Shown here one piece after another: positions 49,611 to 62,740 of a stretch of 64,000 nucleotides of DNA. Both the position numbers and the translations under genes were made by a program. How positions within the stretch are numbered: position 1 is the first letter of the stretch; each line of letters starts with the position of its first letter. The DNA is from Cellulomonas wangsupingiae. GTDB lineage: Bacteria; Actinomycetota; Actinomycetes; Actinomycetales; Cellulomonadaceae. The notes beneath the pieces were generated by a model that saw nothing but the letters and a program-made list of their open reading frames with translations, had not been told where the DNA came from and searched no databases. Where the stretch lies: assembly GCF_024508275.1 (NCBI RefSeq), contig NZ_CP101989.1, forward strand, positions 2,232,001 to 2,296,000, read 5' to 3'.

Positions 49611-49627
49611 ATCTGCTCAGGGCAGAA
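49611..49627. promoter_or_regulatory. PopR-type operator upstream of the regulator gene
   Basis: ATCTGCTCAGGGCAGAA closely fits the Streptomyces PopR box as I remember it (TTCTGCC, three bases, GGCAGAA), with two mismatches in the left arm. Its centre is about 48 bases from the predicted transcription start, a normal activator position. Confidence 0.5.
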
Positions 49628-49656
49628 CGGCGAGCGCCGCCCCGGTCCCCCGCCGC

Positions 49657-50913
49657 TCAGAGGTCGTGCTCGGCCAGCTCGCGGAACTCGTCGGGCACCG
49701 TCCGCACCCGCGGCATCGCGCTCGGCAGGTAGCCGACCGCACCCCGGCCGAACCGTGCGCGCACGGCGTCGACGGAGCGGTCGACCGCCCACCGTGCGGC
49801 GCCGGGCTCCGAGCCCGGGCGGCGCGGGTCGTCGGTCAGCAGCGGCAGCTCCAGCTGCAGCGACGACTGCGCGGTGAGCCCCGAGACGGAGACGGCCAGG
49901 AGCGTGATCTCGACGTCGCTCCCGGGCTGGTCGTCGATCGCCTGCCACGCCAGCTGCTCGGCCACCTCGGTGAGCGTGAGGGTCGCGGCGACGGGTCCGG
50001 GCAGCGTCGTGGACCGGGTGACGGACCGCATCCCCGGGAACCGCACGCGCACGGTGACGGTGCGCCCCGCCCGGTCCTTCGCGCGCAGCCGGCCGGCGAC
50101 CCGGTCCGCGAGCTGGCTGAGCACCTCGCGGACCAGCTCGCGGGACGCGACCTGACGGCCCAGCGCGGACTGGGCGCCGACGGACCGCGCCCGGCCGGCG
50201 CCGGAGACCCGCCGCGGGTCCTCGTTGTGGGCCAGCGCCGACATCCGCGCCCCCACGGCGTGCCCGAGCACCCGCTCGACCGCCCCGGAGGGCGTGCGCG
50301 CGAGCTCGCCGATCGTGGTGATGCCGCGCTCCGCCAGGCGCTCGCGGGCGACGGGCCCGACGCCCCACATCAGGCCGACGGGCAACGGGTCGAGGAACTC
50401 GCGCTCGCGTTCGGGGTCGACGACCACGACACCGTCCGGCTTGGCGACCTGCGACGCGATCTTCGCCAGGTGCTTGGTGCGCGCCGCACCCACGGAGATC
50501 GGCAGCCCGACCTCCTCGCGCACCCGCCGTCGCAGCAGCGCGGCGATCGCGGCCGGCGGCCCGAACAGGTGCGTCGAGCCGGCGACGTCGAGGAACGCCT
50601 CGTCGATCGAGATGCGCTCCACCGCGGGTGTCACGTCCCCCAGGATGTCCATCACCCGGTCGGCGAGCGGCTGGTACTCCGCGAACCGCCCGGGCACGAA
50701 CTGCAGCGCCGGGCACAGCCGCGCGGCACGCCATCCCGGCATGCCGCCGCTCACCCCGTACGCCTTGGCCTCGTAGGACGCGGCCAGGACGACCCCGCCC
50801 CGGGCGCTGCCGCCCACGGCCACGGGCCGTCCGCGCAGCCGGGGGTCCAGCAGCTGCTCGACCGACGCGTAGAACGCGTCGAGGTCGGCGTGCAGGATCG
50901 TCGGGCCGGCCAT
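49657..50913 (-). CDS. dinB: DNA polymerase IV
   Basis: A Y-family translesion DNA polymerase of 418 residues. Catalytic metal residues are in LHADLDAFYASVEQLLDPRL and ERISIDEAFLDVAG; the steric-gate region and thumb-linker (PVGLMWGVGPVARERLAERGITTIGELA) are present, followed by the little-finger domain. It lacks the usual C-terminal beta-clamp box QLxLF in clear form, although LQLELPLL near the end of the little finger is similar. ATG at 50913 follows a -10 (TACGAT) and a perfect LexA site, so it is expected to be DNA-damage inducible. Confidence 0.95.
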   Translation of the reverse strand: MAGPTILHADLDAFYASVEQLLDPRLRGRPVAVGGSARGGVVLAASYEAKAYGVSGGMPGWRAARLCPALQFVPGRFAEYQPLADRVMDILGDVTPAVERISIDEAFLDVAGSTHLFGPPAAIAALLRRRVREEVGLPISVGAARTKHLAKIASQVAKPDGVVVVDPEREREFLDPLPVGLMWGVGPVARERLAERGITTIGELARTPSGAVERVLGHAVGARMSALAHNEDPRRVSGAGRARSVGAQSALGRQVASRELVREVLSQLADRVAGRLRAKDRAGRTVTVRVRFPGMRSVTRSTTLPGPVAATLTLTEVAEQLAWQAIDDQPGSDVEITLLAVSVSGLTAQSSLQLELPLLTDDPRRPGSEPGAARWAVDRSVDAVRARFGRGAVGYLPSAMPRVRTVPDEFRELAEHDL

Positions 50914-50919
50914 GGCGCC

Positions 50920-50925
50920 ATCGTA
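50920..50925 (-). promoter_or_regulatory. Predicted -10 element of dinB
   Basis: TACGAT on the minus strand, six bases before ATG at 50913 and one base downstream of the SOS box. Confidence 0.45.
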
Positions 50926-50926
50926 C

Positions 50927-50942
50927 TCGAACACCTGTTCGA
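50927..50942. promoter_or_regulatory. LexA-binding SOS box of dinB
   Basis: TCGAACACCTGTTCGA, a perfect match to the actinobacterial/Bacillus SOS consensus (CGAAC, four bases, GTTCG). It lies immediately upstream of the -10, so LexA would block RNA polymerase. Confidence 0.85.
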
Positions 50943-51013
50943 ATCTGCTGCCTGCGAGGTCCCGACGCGGTGAGCCGTACGTGCGGCCCACCGCGTCGGG
51001 ACCGGCCGTCAGG

Positions 51014-52270
51014 TCAGGCGCGCTCGCACGTCGCGGTGGCGCCCGCCCCGCTGCCCGTGCCCTGGAACCCGAAGCTGGTGGCCTGGCCGGCCGCGACCGC
51101 GCCGTTCCACGGCGCGTTCGACACGGTCACCGATCCGCCCGAGCCGCTCGACGCGCCGTTCCAGGCGTTCGAGACGGCACCGCCGGGCAGCGTCAGCCGC
51201 ACCTTCCACCCGGTGAGCGACGTCTGCGCGGTGACGGTGACGTCGGCGACGAAGCCCTCACCCCATTGGTTGACGACCTTGTACGTCGCCGTGCAGGCGC
51301 CGTTGCCACCGTCGGTGGGCGTGGGCGTCGGCGTCGGCGTGGGCGTCGGCGTGGGCGTGGGCGTGGGCGTCGGGGTAGGCGTCGGCGTCGGCGTCGGCGT
51401 GGGCGTCGGCGTCGGGGTAGGGCTCGGCTCCGGGCCGAGCGTCAGGTTCTTCTGCTGCACGGCCCAGCCGGACGTGCACAGGCCGCAGTCCCGGCCGACG
51501 AACGCCTGACCGGCCTGGCGGTCGCCCTGGAGCTGCCACCGGAACCACAGCTGCGCCGCACGGCCGAACTGCCCGCCGTTGGTCTCGTGGTACGTGCCGC
51601 CGTGCCCGACGTTCAGGTTGCCCATGAAGGCCGGCAGGCCGGCGGGCAGCTTGCCCCAGTCGTCCATCGCGTTGGGGTAGGCGATGTCACTCTGCCCGCC
51701 GATGATGTAGACGATCGGGTGGTCCAGGCGCCGCAGCTGGTAGTCGTCGGCGTCATTGAGCAGGCCGCTGCTGAAGATGCCGGTCGTCTGCACGCGCGGG
51801 TCGTTCGACACGGCGTACGCCTCGACACCGCCGCACGAGAACCCGGCCACGCCGACGTTGTCGGCGTCGATCCGCCCGTACAGCGCGCTCCCCTGCCGGG
51901 AGTTCTCGGCCGTGGCCCAGTCCATCGCCTGCGTGAGCCAGGTCGAGTTCGAGCTGCCGCCACCGCCGGGCCGGCCGTTGGAGATCACCAGGAAGCCGTA
52001 CGACGCGATCTCCCGCAGGAAGTTCTGCGCGGACGTCCCGTCGGCCGAGCACGCACCGTTGCTCCAGACGACGACGGGCATCGGCCCGGCCGGCAGGTTC
52101 ACCGGCCGGTACACCGTGTGGTTGGGCAGGGCGCCCGTGGTCGAGTAGTCGGCGGGGTACGGACCCGACCCGCCCGGGGCGGCGGCGGCCGGCGTCAGCA
52201 CGGCCGCGCCGACGAGTGCACCGGCCGACACCACCGCGGCCAGCGCGGCGCGCGCGAGGGTTCGTCTCAT
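51014..52270 (-). CDS. Secreted alpha/beta hydrolase with cellulose-binding module (CBM2)
   Basis: A secreted modular enzyme of 418 residues. Residues 1-31 are a signal peptide ending AAAA. Residues 35-280 form an alpha/beta hydrolase with nucleophile S145 ([11 protein letters not shown]), probable acid D195 (GGQSDIAY) and His 223 or 228 ([10 protein letters not shown]). Residues 282-327 are a Thr-Pro repeat linker. Residues 332-418 are a family 2 cellulose-binding module ([49 protein letters not shown]) with a terminal Cys. It is likely an esterase acting on cell-wall polymers; the substrate is not known. GGAGG lies 7 bases before the ATG. Confidence 0.9.
   Translation of the reverse strand: MRRTLARAALAAVVSAGALVGAAVLTPAAAAPGGSGPYPADYSTTGALPNHTVYRPVNLPAGPMPVVVWSNGACSADGTSAQNFLREIASYGFLVISNGRPGGGGSSNSTWLTQAMDWATAENSRQGSALYGRIDADNVGVAGFSCGGVEAYAVSNDPRVQTTGIFSSGLLNDADDYQLRRLDHPIVYIIGGQSDIAYPNAMDDWGKLPAGLPAFMGNLNVGHGGTYHETNGGQFGRAAQLWFRWQLQGDRQAGQAFVGRDCGLCTSGWAVQQKNLTLGPEPSPTPTPTPTPTPTPTPTPTPTPTPTPTPTPTPTPTPTDGGNGACTATYKVVNQWGEGFVADVTVTAQTSLTGWKVRLTLPGGAVSNAWNGASSGSGGSVTVSNAPWNGAVAAGQATSFGFQGTGSGAGATATCERA
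51311..51424 (-). repeat. Tandem hexamer repeat coding the Thr-Pro linker
   Basis: About nineteen GGCGTS-type hexamers (GGCGTC or GGCGTG, with a few GGGGTA) read on the minus strand as alternating Thr-Pro codons. It is a linker repeat prone to slippage in length, not a CRISPR array. Confidence 0.9.
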
Positions 52271-52414
52271 GGGGCTACCTCCAGGGATGGGCGACGTCGC
52301 GGGTCCGCCGGAGGAGCGGCCCCGGTGCCGCGAAGAACGTGTGTGCACACTCACCGTCGCTGCAGTCACGACACCTGTCGAGGCGGGTGGGAGGCTCTTC
52401 GGCGTTCGAATCGT

Positions 52415-53389
52415 TTAGCGATGCCCGGCCGCCGGCTCGGCGGCCGCGACGGGCTCGGCCCGGCGCGGCCGGTCGCGCGGGTCGTCGGCGGCGACGTAGT
52501 GCGTCACCCACGTCGCGGCGTCCGGCCACGACGGCGTCATCAGCTCGACGAGCCGCTGCTGAGCCGGCGGACCGAGCGCGGCGTGGATCTCGAGGAAGAT
52601 CGCGCGCGCCTCCTGACGCGGCCACGACGGGGGCAGCAGGTGCGCCGGCAGGTCGGGGTCGACGACGACGAACCGTCGCCAGTCGTCCATGAGCGTGGAC
52701 CGCGCGACCAGCGCCTGCGGCGCCGGCACCTGCCCCGCACGCACGCGCGCCGCCAGGTCCACGTGCCGCGCCACGAACGCGCGGTACCGGGCGGCGAGGT
52801 CGTCCAGGTCGTAGGCGGCGGCCGGCCCGCCCGGTCCGGTCTCGTCCTCGAAGCGGGTGCGCATCACGCTCCACCGGGCGCCGGCCACCGGCTCGAGGAG
52901 GTCGTGCAGCGCCGCCCGGACGGGCGCCGGGTCCGGGTCCGGGCTGATCCAGACGCTGTCGTACAGCCGGGCGAACCCGAGGGCCCCCAGCGCCTTGCGC
53001 ACGGCGTGCCGCTGCGCCTGCCGGGCCTCGGGCAGCGAGTACGACACGAGCAGCCACTGACCGTCCCAGGGGCGCGCGACGCCGCCGAACGCGAGGAACC
53101 GGTGCATCGTCGACCGGTGCCGGGCGATCGTGCCCGGCGTCACGTGGTACAGCGGGACGCGCCCCCCCGCGCGGACCGCGACCAGCCCGCGGCGCACGAG
53201 CCGCGCGAGCGCCGCGCGGGCGCTCGCCGGGCTGACACCGAACTCACCGAGCACGGCGACGACGGCCGCCGCCGGCAGAGCGGCCTCGGACGAGTCGAGG
53301 TACTCCCCCATGACGGTGGTCAGCAGGTGCTGCGGGTTCGGCCCCGCCTGGGACCGCGGGACGTCGACGTCCGGATGGTCGGCTTCCAC
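52415..53389 (-). CDS. PaaX family transcriptional regulator
   Basis: A 324-residue regulator of the PaaX type, which controls phenylacetate degradation in other bacteria. The N-terminal winged helix is QHLLTTVMGEYLDSSEAALPAAAVVAVLGEFGVSPASARAALARLVRRGLVAVR, and the C-terminal PaaX domain includes RPWDGQWLLVSYSLPEARQAQRHAVRKALGALGFARLYDSVWISP and MDDWRRFVVVDPDLPAHLLPPSWP. No phenylacetate genes are in the window, so its targets are unknown. The start is GTG at 53389 with TAGGTT six bases upstream. Gene length and domain order are normal. Confidence 0.92.
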   Translation of the reverse strand: MEADHPDVDVPRSQAGPNPQHLLTTVMGEYLDSSEAALPAAAVVAVLGEFGVSPASARAALARLVRRGLVAVRAGGRVPLYHVTPGTIARHRSTMHRFLAFGGVARPWDGQWLLVSYSLPEARQAQRHAVRKALGALGFARLYDSVWISPDPDPAPVRAALHDLLEPVAGARWSVMRTRFEDETGPGGPAAAYDLDDLAARYRAFVARHVDLAARVRAGQVPAPQALVARSTLMDDWRRFVVVDPDLPAHLLPPSWPRQEARAIFLEIHAALGPPAQQRLVELMTPSWPDAATWVTHYVAADDPRDRPRRAEPVAAAEPAAGHR

Positions 53390-53395
53390 GCCGTC

Positions 53396-53401
53396 AACCT
53401 A
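53396..53401 (-). promoter_or_regulatory. Predicted -10 element of the PaaX-like gene
   Basis: TAGGTT on the minus strand, six bases before GTG at 53389. Confidence 0.4.
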
Positions 53402-53444
53402 GCGCCCGCCCCACCGGCCGCGGGGGCGCCGCGAGCGGGTGCGG

Positions 53445-54668
53445 CTACCTGCCCTGGGCGTCGGCGTCGGCGACGTCGTCGGCGAGGACGACGTCGTCGA
53501 CGTCCTCCTCGTCCTCGTCCTGGTCCATCGGCGGGTCGAGCGTCCGCAGCCGCGCGAACACCGCCCAGGCGACCGCCACGAGCGGGACGGCGATCACGGC
53601 GCCCAGGATCCCGGCCGTCAGCGTGCCGGCGGTGACGGACAACGCGACCACGACGGGGTGCAGCGACACCTGCTTGCCCATGATGAGCGGCTGCAGGATG
53701 TGCCCCTCGAGCTGGCCGATGAGCGCGATCCCCACCCCGACGAACACGGCCGACCACAGCCCGTTGGCCGCGAGCGCCACGATCATCGCGACGACCATCG
53801 CGGCGGGAGCACCGATCAGCGGGATGAACGCACCGATGAGGACCAGGACCGCCAGGGGCGCGGCGAGCGGCACCCGCAGGACCGTGAGCAGCAGGAACGC
53901 GATGATGCCGTCGGTCAGGGCGATGATCACGGTGCCCCGGGTGTACCCCGAGAAGGTGTACCAGCCGGCCTCGCCGGCGGTGATCCAGGTGGGCCGCGCG
54001 CGCATGGGCAGCTGGTTGAGGAACCACGTCCACATCGCCGCGCCACGCGCCAGGAAGAAGACCGTGCAGAAGACCGCCAGGGCGAGCGCCGTGAACGCCT
54101 CCACGACGGAGCCCGCACTCGCCGCCACCTGACCCGCCAGGTCCCCCGCGTGGTCCTGCACCCAGGTCAGACCGTCCTCGATCCACTCGGCGATCTGGCC
54201 GCTGGTGATCGTGAACGGCAGCGTGCCGCTCTCGAGGAAGTCGGTGATCTGCTTGATGCCGGTGGCGAACTGCTTGCTCAGGTCGTTCCACTGCGTGGCG
54301 ATCGAGTAGCCGACGTACGTGAGCATGCCGACGAAGAACAGGATCCCGCCGAGCAGCGACAGCGCCGTCGCCAGCCCTCGCGGCATGACGCGGGCCAGCA
54401 GCTCCACCAAGGGTCGCAGGACGGCGGTGAACACCAGGGCGAGGAAGACCGCGATGAACAGCAGCGTGACGCGCGACGTCGCGAAGAACACCACGACCAC
54501 GGCGGCGAGGACCACCAGCAGGCGCCACGCGACGTCGGAGGACCTGCGCAACCACCGGGGCGGCCCGTCGTCGCGTCCCGCCACCGCGGGGTTCCGTCGG
54601 CCGCCCGCGACCTTGCGCGCGGTCGCGCTGACCGCCCCCGGGGTCCGGGCGTCCGACACGTCGACCAT
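53445..54668 (-). CDS. AI-2E family transporter
   Basis: A 407-residue membrane permease of the AI-2 exporter (TqsA/UPF0118) family. After a polar N-terminus of about 45 residues there are hydrophobic segments LLVVLAAVVVVFF, LLFIAVFLALVFTAVL, LLGGILFFVGMLTYVGY and several in the second half, with the family motif LIGQLEGHILQPLIMGKQVSLHPVVVALSVTAG. The C-terminus is an acidic tail (MDQDEDEEDVDDV). The substrate in actinobacteria is not established. A good ribosome-binding site (GGGAGG) precedes the ATG, and a 19-base dyad lies 31 bases upstream. Confidence 0.9.
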   Translation of the reverse strand: MVDVSDARTPGAVSATARKVAGGRRNPAVAGRDDGPPRWLRRSSDVAWRLLVVLAAVVVVFFATSRVTLLFIAVFLALVFTAVLRPLVELLARVMPRGLATALSLLGGILFFVGMLTYVGYSIATQWNDLSKQFATGIKQITDFLESGTLPFTITSGQIAEWIEDGLTWVQDHAGDLAGQVAASAGSVVEAFTALALAVFCTVFFLARGAAMWTWFLNQLPMRARPTWITAGEAGWYTFSGYTRGTVIIALTDGIIAFLLLTVLRVPLAAPLAVLVLIGAFIPLIGAPAAMVVAMIVALAANGLWSAVFVGVGIALIGQLEGHILQPLIMGKQVSLHPVVVALSVTAGTLTAGILGAVIAVPLVAVAWAVFARLRTLDPPMDQDEDEEDVDDVVLADDVADADAQGR

Positions 54669-54698
54669 CCTTCGACCTCCCGACCACGAGGGCTTCGT

Positions 54699-54717
54699 CA
54701 GGTGCAGTGTGCACCTG
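54699..54717. promoter_or_regulatory. Dyad upstream of the AI-2E transporter gene
   Basis: CAGGTGCAGTGTGCACCTG, a perfect inverted repeat of 8 bases around GTG, 31 bases before the transporter start. It could be an operator or a small hairpin in the leader; no regulator gene lies directly beside it. Confidence 0.4.
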
Positions 54718-54793
54718 CGGTGCGCGGCGTGCGCGGCGACCCTCCGACGTGCCCGTCACGAGGGGCGATGCGGGAACCGCACCCGCACCGTGG

Positions 54794-54799
54794 TATGTT
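54794..54799 (+). promoter_or_regulatory. Predicted -10 element of tRNA-Leu
   Basis: TATGTT about 45 bases before the mature tRNA 5' end. No convincing -35 was found. Confidence 0.45.
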
Positions 54800-54844
54800 C
54801 TCTGCCGCGCCGAGGGGCCGGAAACGGCTCCGCGACGTCCACCT

Positions 54845-54927
54845 GTCCGGGTGGCGGAATGGCAGACGCGCTAGCTTGAGGTGCTAGTGCCCGAAAGGGC
54901 GTGGGGGTTCAAGTCCCCCTCCGGACA
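54845..54927 (+). tRNA. tRNA-Leu (anticodon GAG)
   Basis: An 83-base class II tRNA. The acceptor stem GTCCGGG pairs with TCCGGAC (last pair G-U), discriminator A at 54927. The anticodon stem CTAGC/GCTAG encloses the loop TTGAGGT, so the anticodon is GAG. The long variable arm CCC-GAAA-GGG and T-arm GGGGG-TTCAAGT-CCCCC are clear. CCA is not encoded. Such 3' ends are common integration sites. Confidence 0.96.
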
Positions 54928-54943
54928 CTCGTTGAGACAGCGA

Positions 54944-54988
54944 CGAAGAACCCCCGACCTGCGGAGACGCGGGGCGGGGGTTTCTTCG
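54944..54988. terminator. Bidirectional terminator after tRNA-Leu
   Basis: CGAAGAACCCCCG (54944-54956) pairs with CGGGGGTTTCTTCG (54975-54988), with more GC pairing inside. A/T-rich flanks on both strands let it serve the tRNA from one side and the TetR gene from the other. Confidence 0.8.
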
Positions 54989-55023
54989 TGCCCGCCCCGA
55001 CGCGCTCCCCGCGCCGCGTGCGC

Positions 55024-55689
55024 TCAGTCCCGCGGGACCACACCCAGCAGCAGCGCGCCGAAGGCGAGCCGCAGACCGTCACGCGCCTCCACGTGGACCA
55101 CGGCGAGCTCGGGCTCGTCCTCGTACGCGGCGAGCACCACGGGCGGCGGCGGCACGAACGACGACATGGCACCGGCCGTGACGAGGCTCATGAGGCAGAA
55201 CGACCGGGCGTCCTCACCGAGCTCCGGCAGGTGCCGGCGCACGAGCCCGGTCATCTCCTCGAGCCTGCCGAGCGAGGACCGCTTGTGCCGCTTGACCGCC
55301 TCGAGCGAGACGTTGTGCTCCAGCACGCCGCCCTGCGCGCCGAACAGGTCGCACAGCACCATCCGGTCCGCCAGCGAGCGGCTCAGGACGTCCGCGAGCC
55401 GGCCCGCACGCACCTCGACCGGGGCGCGCGGCTCGACGCCGGCGTCGAGGTCCCGCTCCAGGTCGACGAGCCAGCGCGCGAGGAAGTCGTCCAGCAGCGC
55501 GAGCAGCACCGCCTCGCGCGACTCGAAGTACCGCAGGACGTTCGACTTCGCCAGACCCACCCGCCGACTGAGCTCGTTGAGGCTCACCTCGGCCACGGGC
55601 ATCTCGTCGAGCATCGCCTCGGCGGTCGCGAGGATGGCCCGACGCCGGATCTCGCGCTGCTCCGGGCTGCGCGCGCGCTGGAAGGTCAC
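55024..55689 (-). CDS. TetR family transcriptional regulator
   Basis: A 221-residue repressor-type regulator. The helix-turn-helix domain is REIRRRAILATAEAMLDEMPVAEVSLNELSRRVGLAKSNVLRYFESREAVLLALLDDFL; the rest is a ligand-binding domain of the TetR_C type with FVPPPPVVL near the end. It is divergent from a short-chain dehydrogenase, which it likely controls. The start is GTG at 55689, six bases after TACGGT; the GTG at 55692 is too close. Two matching operator-like repeats lie between the genes. Ligand and true target are unknown. Confidence 0.92.
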   Translation of the reverse strand: MTFQRARSPEQREIRRRAILATAEAMLDEMPVAEVSLNELSRRVGLAKSNVLRYFESREAVLLALLDDFLARWLVDLERDLDAGVEPRAPVEVRAGRLADVLSRSLADRMVLCDLFGAQGGVLEHNVSLEAVKRHKRSSLGRLEEMTGLVRRHLPELGEDARSFCLMSLVTAGAMSSFVPPPPVVLAAYEDEPELAVVHVEARDGLRLAFGALLLGVVPRD

Positions 55690-55706
55690 CACCCCACCGT
55701 AGCTTG

Positions 55707-55745
55707 CAGACCGCCGGTCCCTTGTTATCAGACCGCCAGTCCCTT
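55707..55745. promoter_or_regulatory. Twin operator repeats between TetR and SDR genes
   Basis: Two copies of a 17-base repeat, CAGACCGCCGGTCCCTT (55707-55723) and CAGACCGCCAGTCCCTT (55729-55745), are spaced 22 bases apart (two helical turns). Each contains an inverted repeat GACCG/CGGTC, consistent with binding of two TetR dimers. Confidence 0.65.
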
Positions 55746-55783
55746 ACGGTTCGAGGACGCGAGCGGCCACCCGAGGAGGCGTC

Positions 55784-56686
55784 ATGAACGACATCTGGAC
55801 CGCGCAGCACATCCCCGACCAGACCGGCCGGGTCGCCGTGGTCACCGGCGCCAACACCGGACTGGGCTTCGAGACGGCACGAATGCTCGCCGAGCACGGC
55901 GCGACCGTGGTCCTTGCCGTCCGGGACGTCGAGAAGGGCAAGCAGGCGGCCGCCCGCATGGGCGGCGACGTCACCGTCCAGGCACTCGACCTGACCTCGC
56001 TGCACACCGTGCGGGCCGCGGCGGCCGATCTGCGTGCCGCCCACCCGCGCATCGACCTGCTGGTCAACAACGCGGGCGTCATGCACACCCCGCGACGGAC
56101 CACGGCCGACGGGTTCGAGCTGCAGCTCGGCACCAACCACCTGGGGCACTTCGCCCTCACCGGACTGCTCCTCGACCGGCTGCTGCCCGTCGCCGGCTCC
56201 CGCGTCGTCACCGTGGCCAGCACCGGTCACCGCCTGCGGGGCGCCATCCACTTCGACGACCTGCAGTGGGAGCGCTCGTACGACCGGGTCGCCGCCTACG
56301 GGCAGTCCAAGCTCGCCAACCTCATGTTCACCTACCACCTGCAGCGCCGCCTCGCGCCGCACGGCACGACGGTCGCGGTCGCCGCCCACCCGGGCGTCGC
56401 CGCGACCGACCTCGCGCGCGACGCCCACCCCGCGCTGCGCCTGCCCCTGACGTGGTTCTCGTCGGTGCTCATCCAGCCGGCCACGACGGGCGCGCTGCCC
56501 ACGCTCCGCGCTGCCACGGACCCCGCCGTCCTGGGCGGCCAGTACTACGGACCGGGCAGCCGGGGCGAGCTCCGCGGGTACCCGCGCCTCGTCACCTCCA
56601 GCCCCGCCTCCTACGACCTGGACGTCCAGCAGCGCCTCTGGGCCGTCTCCGAGGAGCTGACCGGCGTCACCTACCCGCTGGGGTGA
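55784..56686 (+). CDS. Short-chain dehydrogenase/reductase
   Basis: An NAD(P)-dependent oxidoreductase of 300 residues, of the WWOX/RDH11-like classic group. It has the cofactor motif VVTGANTGLGFETARMLAEHGATVVLAVRD, LLVNNAGVM, the catalytic Ser in VTVASTGH, and the catalytic YxxxK in YGQSKLANLMF. The substrate is not known. GAGGAGG precedes ATG at 55784. The divergent TetR gene and shared operators suggest it is induced by a compound, which would fit a detoxification enzyme. Confidence 0.93.
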   Translation: MNDIWTAQHIPDQTGRVAVVTGANTGLGFETARMLAEHGATVVLAVRDVEKGKQAAARMGGDVTVQALDLTSLHTVRAAAADLRAAHPRIDLLVNNAGVMHTPRRTTADGFELQLGTNHLGHFALTGLLLDRLLPVAGSRVVTVASTGHRLRGAIHFDDLQWERSYDRVAAYGQSKLANLMFTYHLQRRLAPHGTTVAVAAHPGVAATDLARDAHPALRLPLTWFSSVLIQPATTGALPTLRAATDPAVLGGQYYGPGSRGELRGYPRLVTSSPASYDLDVQQRLWAVSEELTGVTYPLG

Positions 56687-56746
56687 GACGGGACGTCCCG
56701 TCGGTGAGCGCACCGCACCGGCCAGGGGTGTCGGGTCCGGAGCACC

Positions 56747-56765
56747 AGGCGGGCCCGCCTACGCT
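56747..56765 (+). promoter_or_regulatory. Predicted jetA promoter with adjacent palindrome
   Basis: A perfect 14-base palindrome AGGCGGGCCCGCCT (56747-56760) runs into a -10-like TACGCT (56760-56765), which lies 8 bases before the jetA ATG. This position suggests an operator over a leaderless promoter, or simply chance GC symmetry. Confidence 0.4.
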
Positions 56766-56773
56766 GTCCCGCG

Positions 56774-62365
<5,592 letters not shown>

Positions 62366-62369
<4 letters not shown>

Positions 62370-62716
62370 CCGGCGACGGCGACGACCTCGCCGCGCTGCA
62401 GCGGCGCGCCGTCGCGGTGCGTGAGCTCTACGCGCGGGCAGAGGCCGCGCGGTACGGGCGGACGTGGACGACCGAGGAGATCATGCTCGGCTTCGTCGGC
62501 GACGTCGGTGACCTGGCCAAGCTCGTGCAGGGCAAGGCGGGCGTACGCCCCCGCGCCGACCTCGACGACGCCCTCGCGCACGAGCTCGCCGACTGCCTGT
62601 GGTCGGTCCTCGTGCTCGCCGACGCGTACGGGGTCGACCTGTCCGCGGCGTTCAGCAGGACGATGGACGAGCTGACCGCACACCTCACCCCCGACGAGGA
62701 CCGCCCCGGCTCCTGA
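62366..62716 (+). CDS. MazG-like nucleotide pyrophosphohydrolase
   Basis: A 116-residue all-alpha protein of the MazG-like superfamily, which hydrolyses nucleoside triphosphates to monophosphates. The second metal motif E73-x-x-D76 (AHELADCLWSVLVLADAYGVDL) is intact. The first (normally ExxE) reads GFVGDVGDLAKLV with D46 and D49, a conservative change. This is the PF12643-type MazG-like pattern as I recall it. GTG at 62366 overlaps the jetC stop (GTGA), so it is translated as part of the jet operon, in the position where jetD normally lies. Whether it serves the complex is unknown. Confidence 0.82.
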
Positions 62717-62740
62717 GGCCGCACCGACATGCTCGCGGCC

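Noticed and set aside
51311..51424. Tandem repeats that could suggest a CRISPR array or minisatellite
   Set aside because: The unit is six bases, in frame, and codes Thr-Pro in a linker between two domains. There are no spacers.
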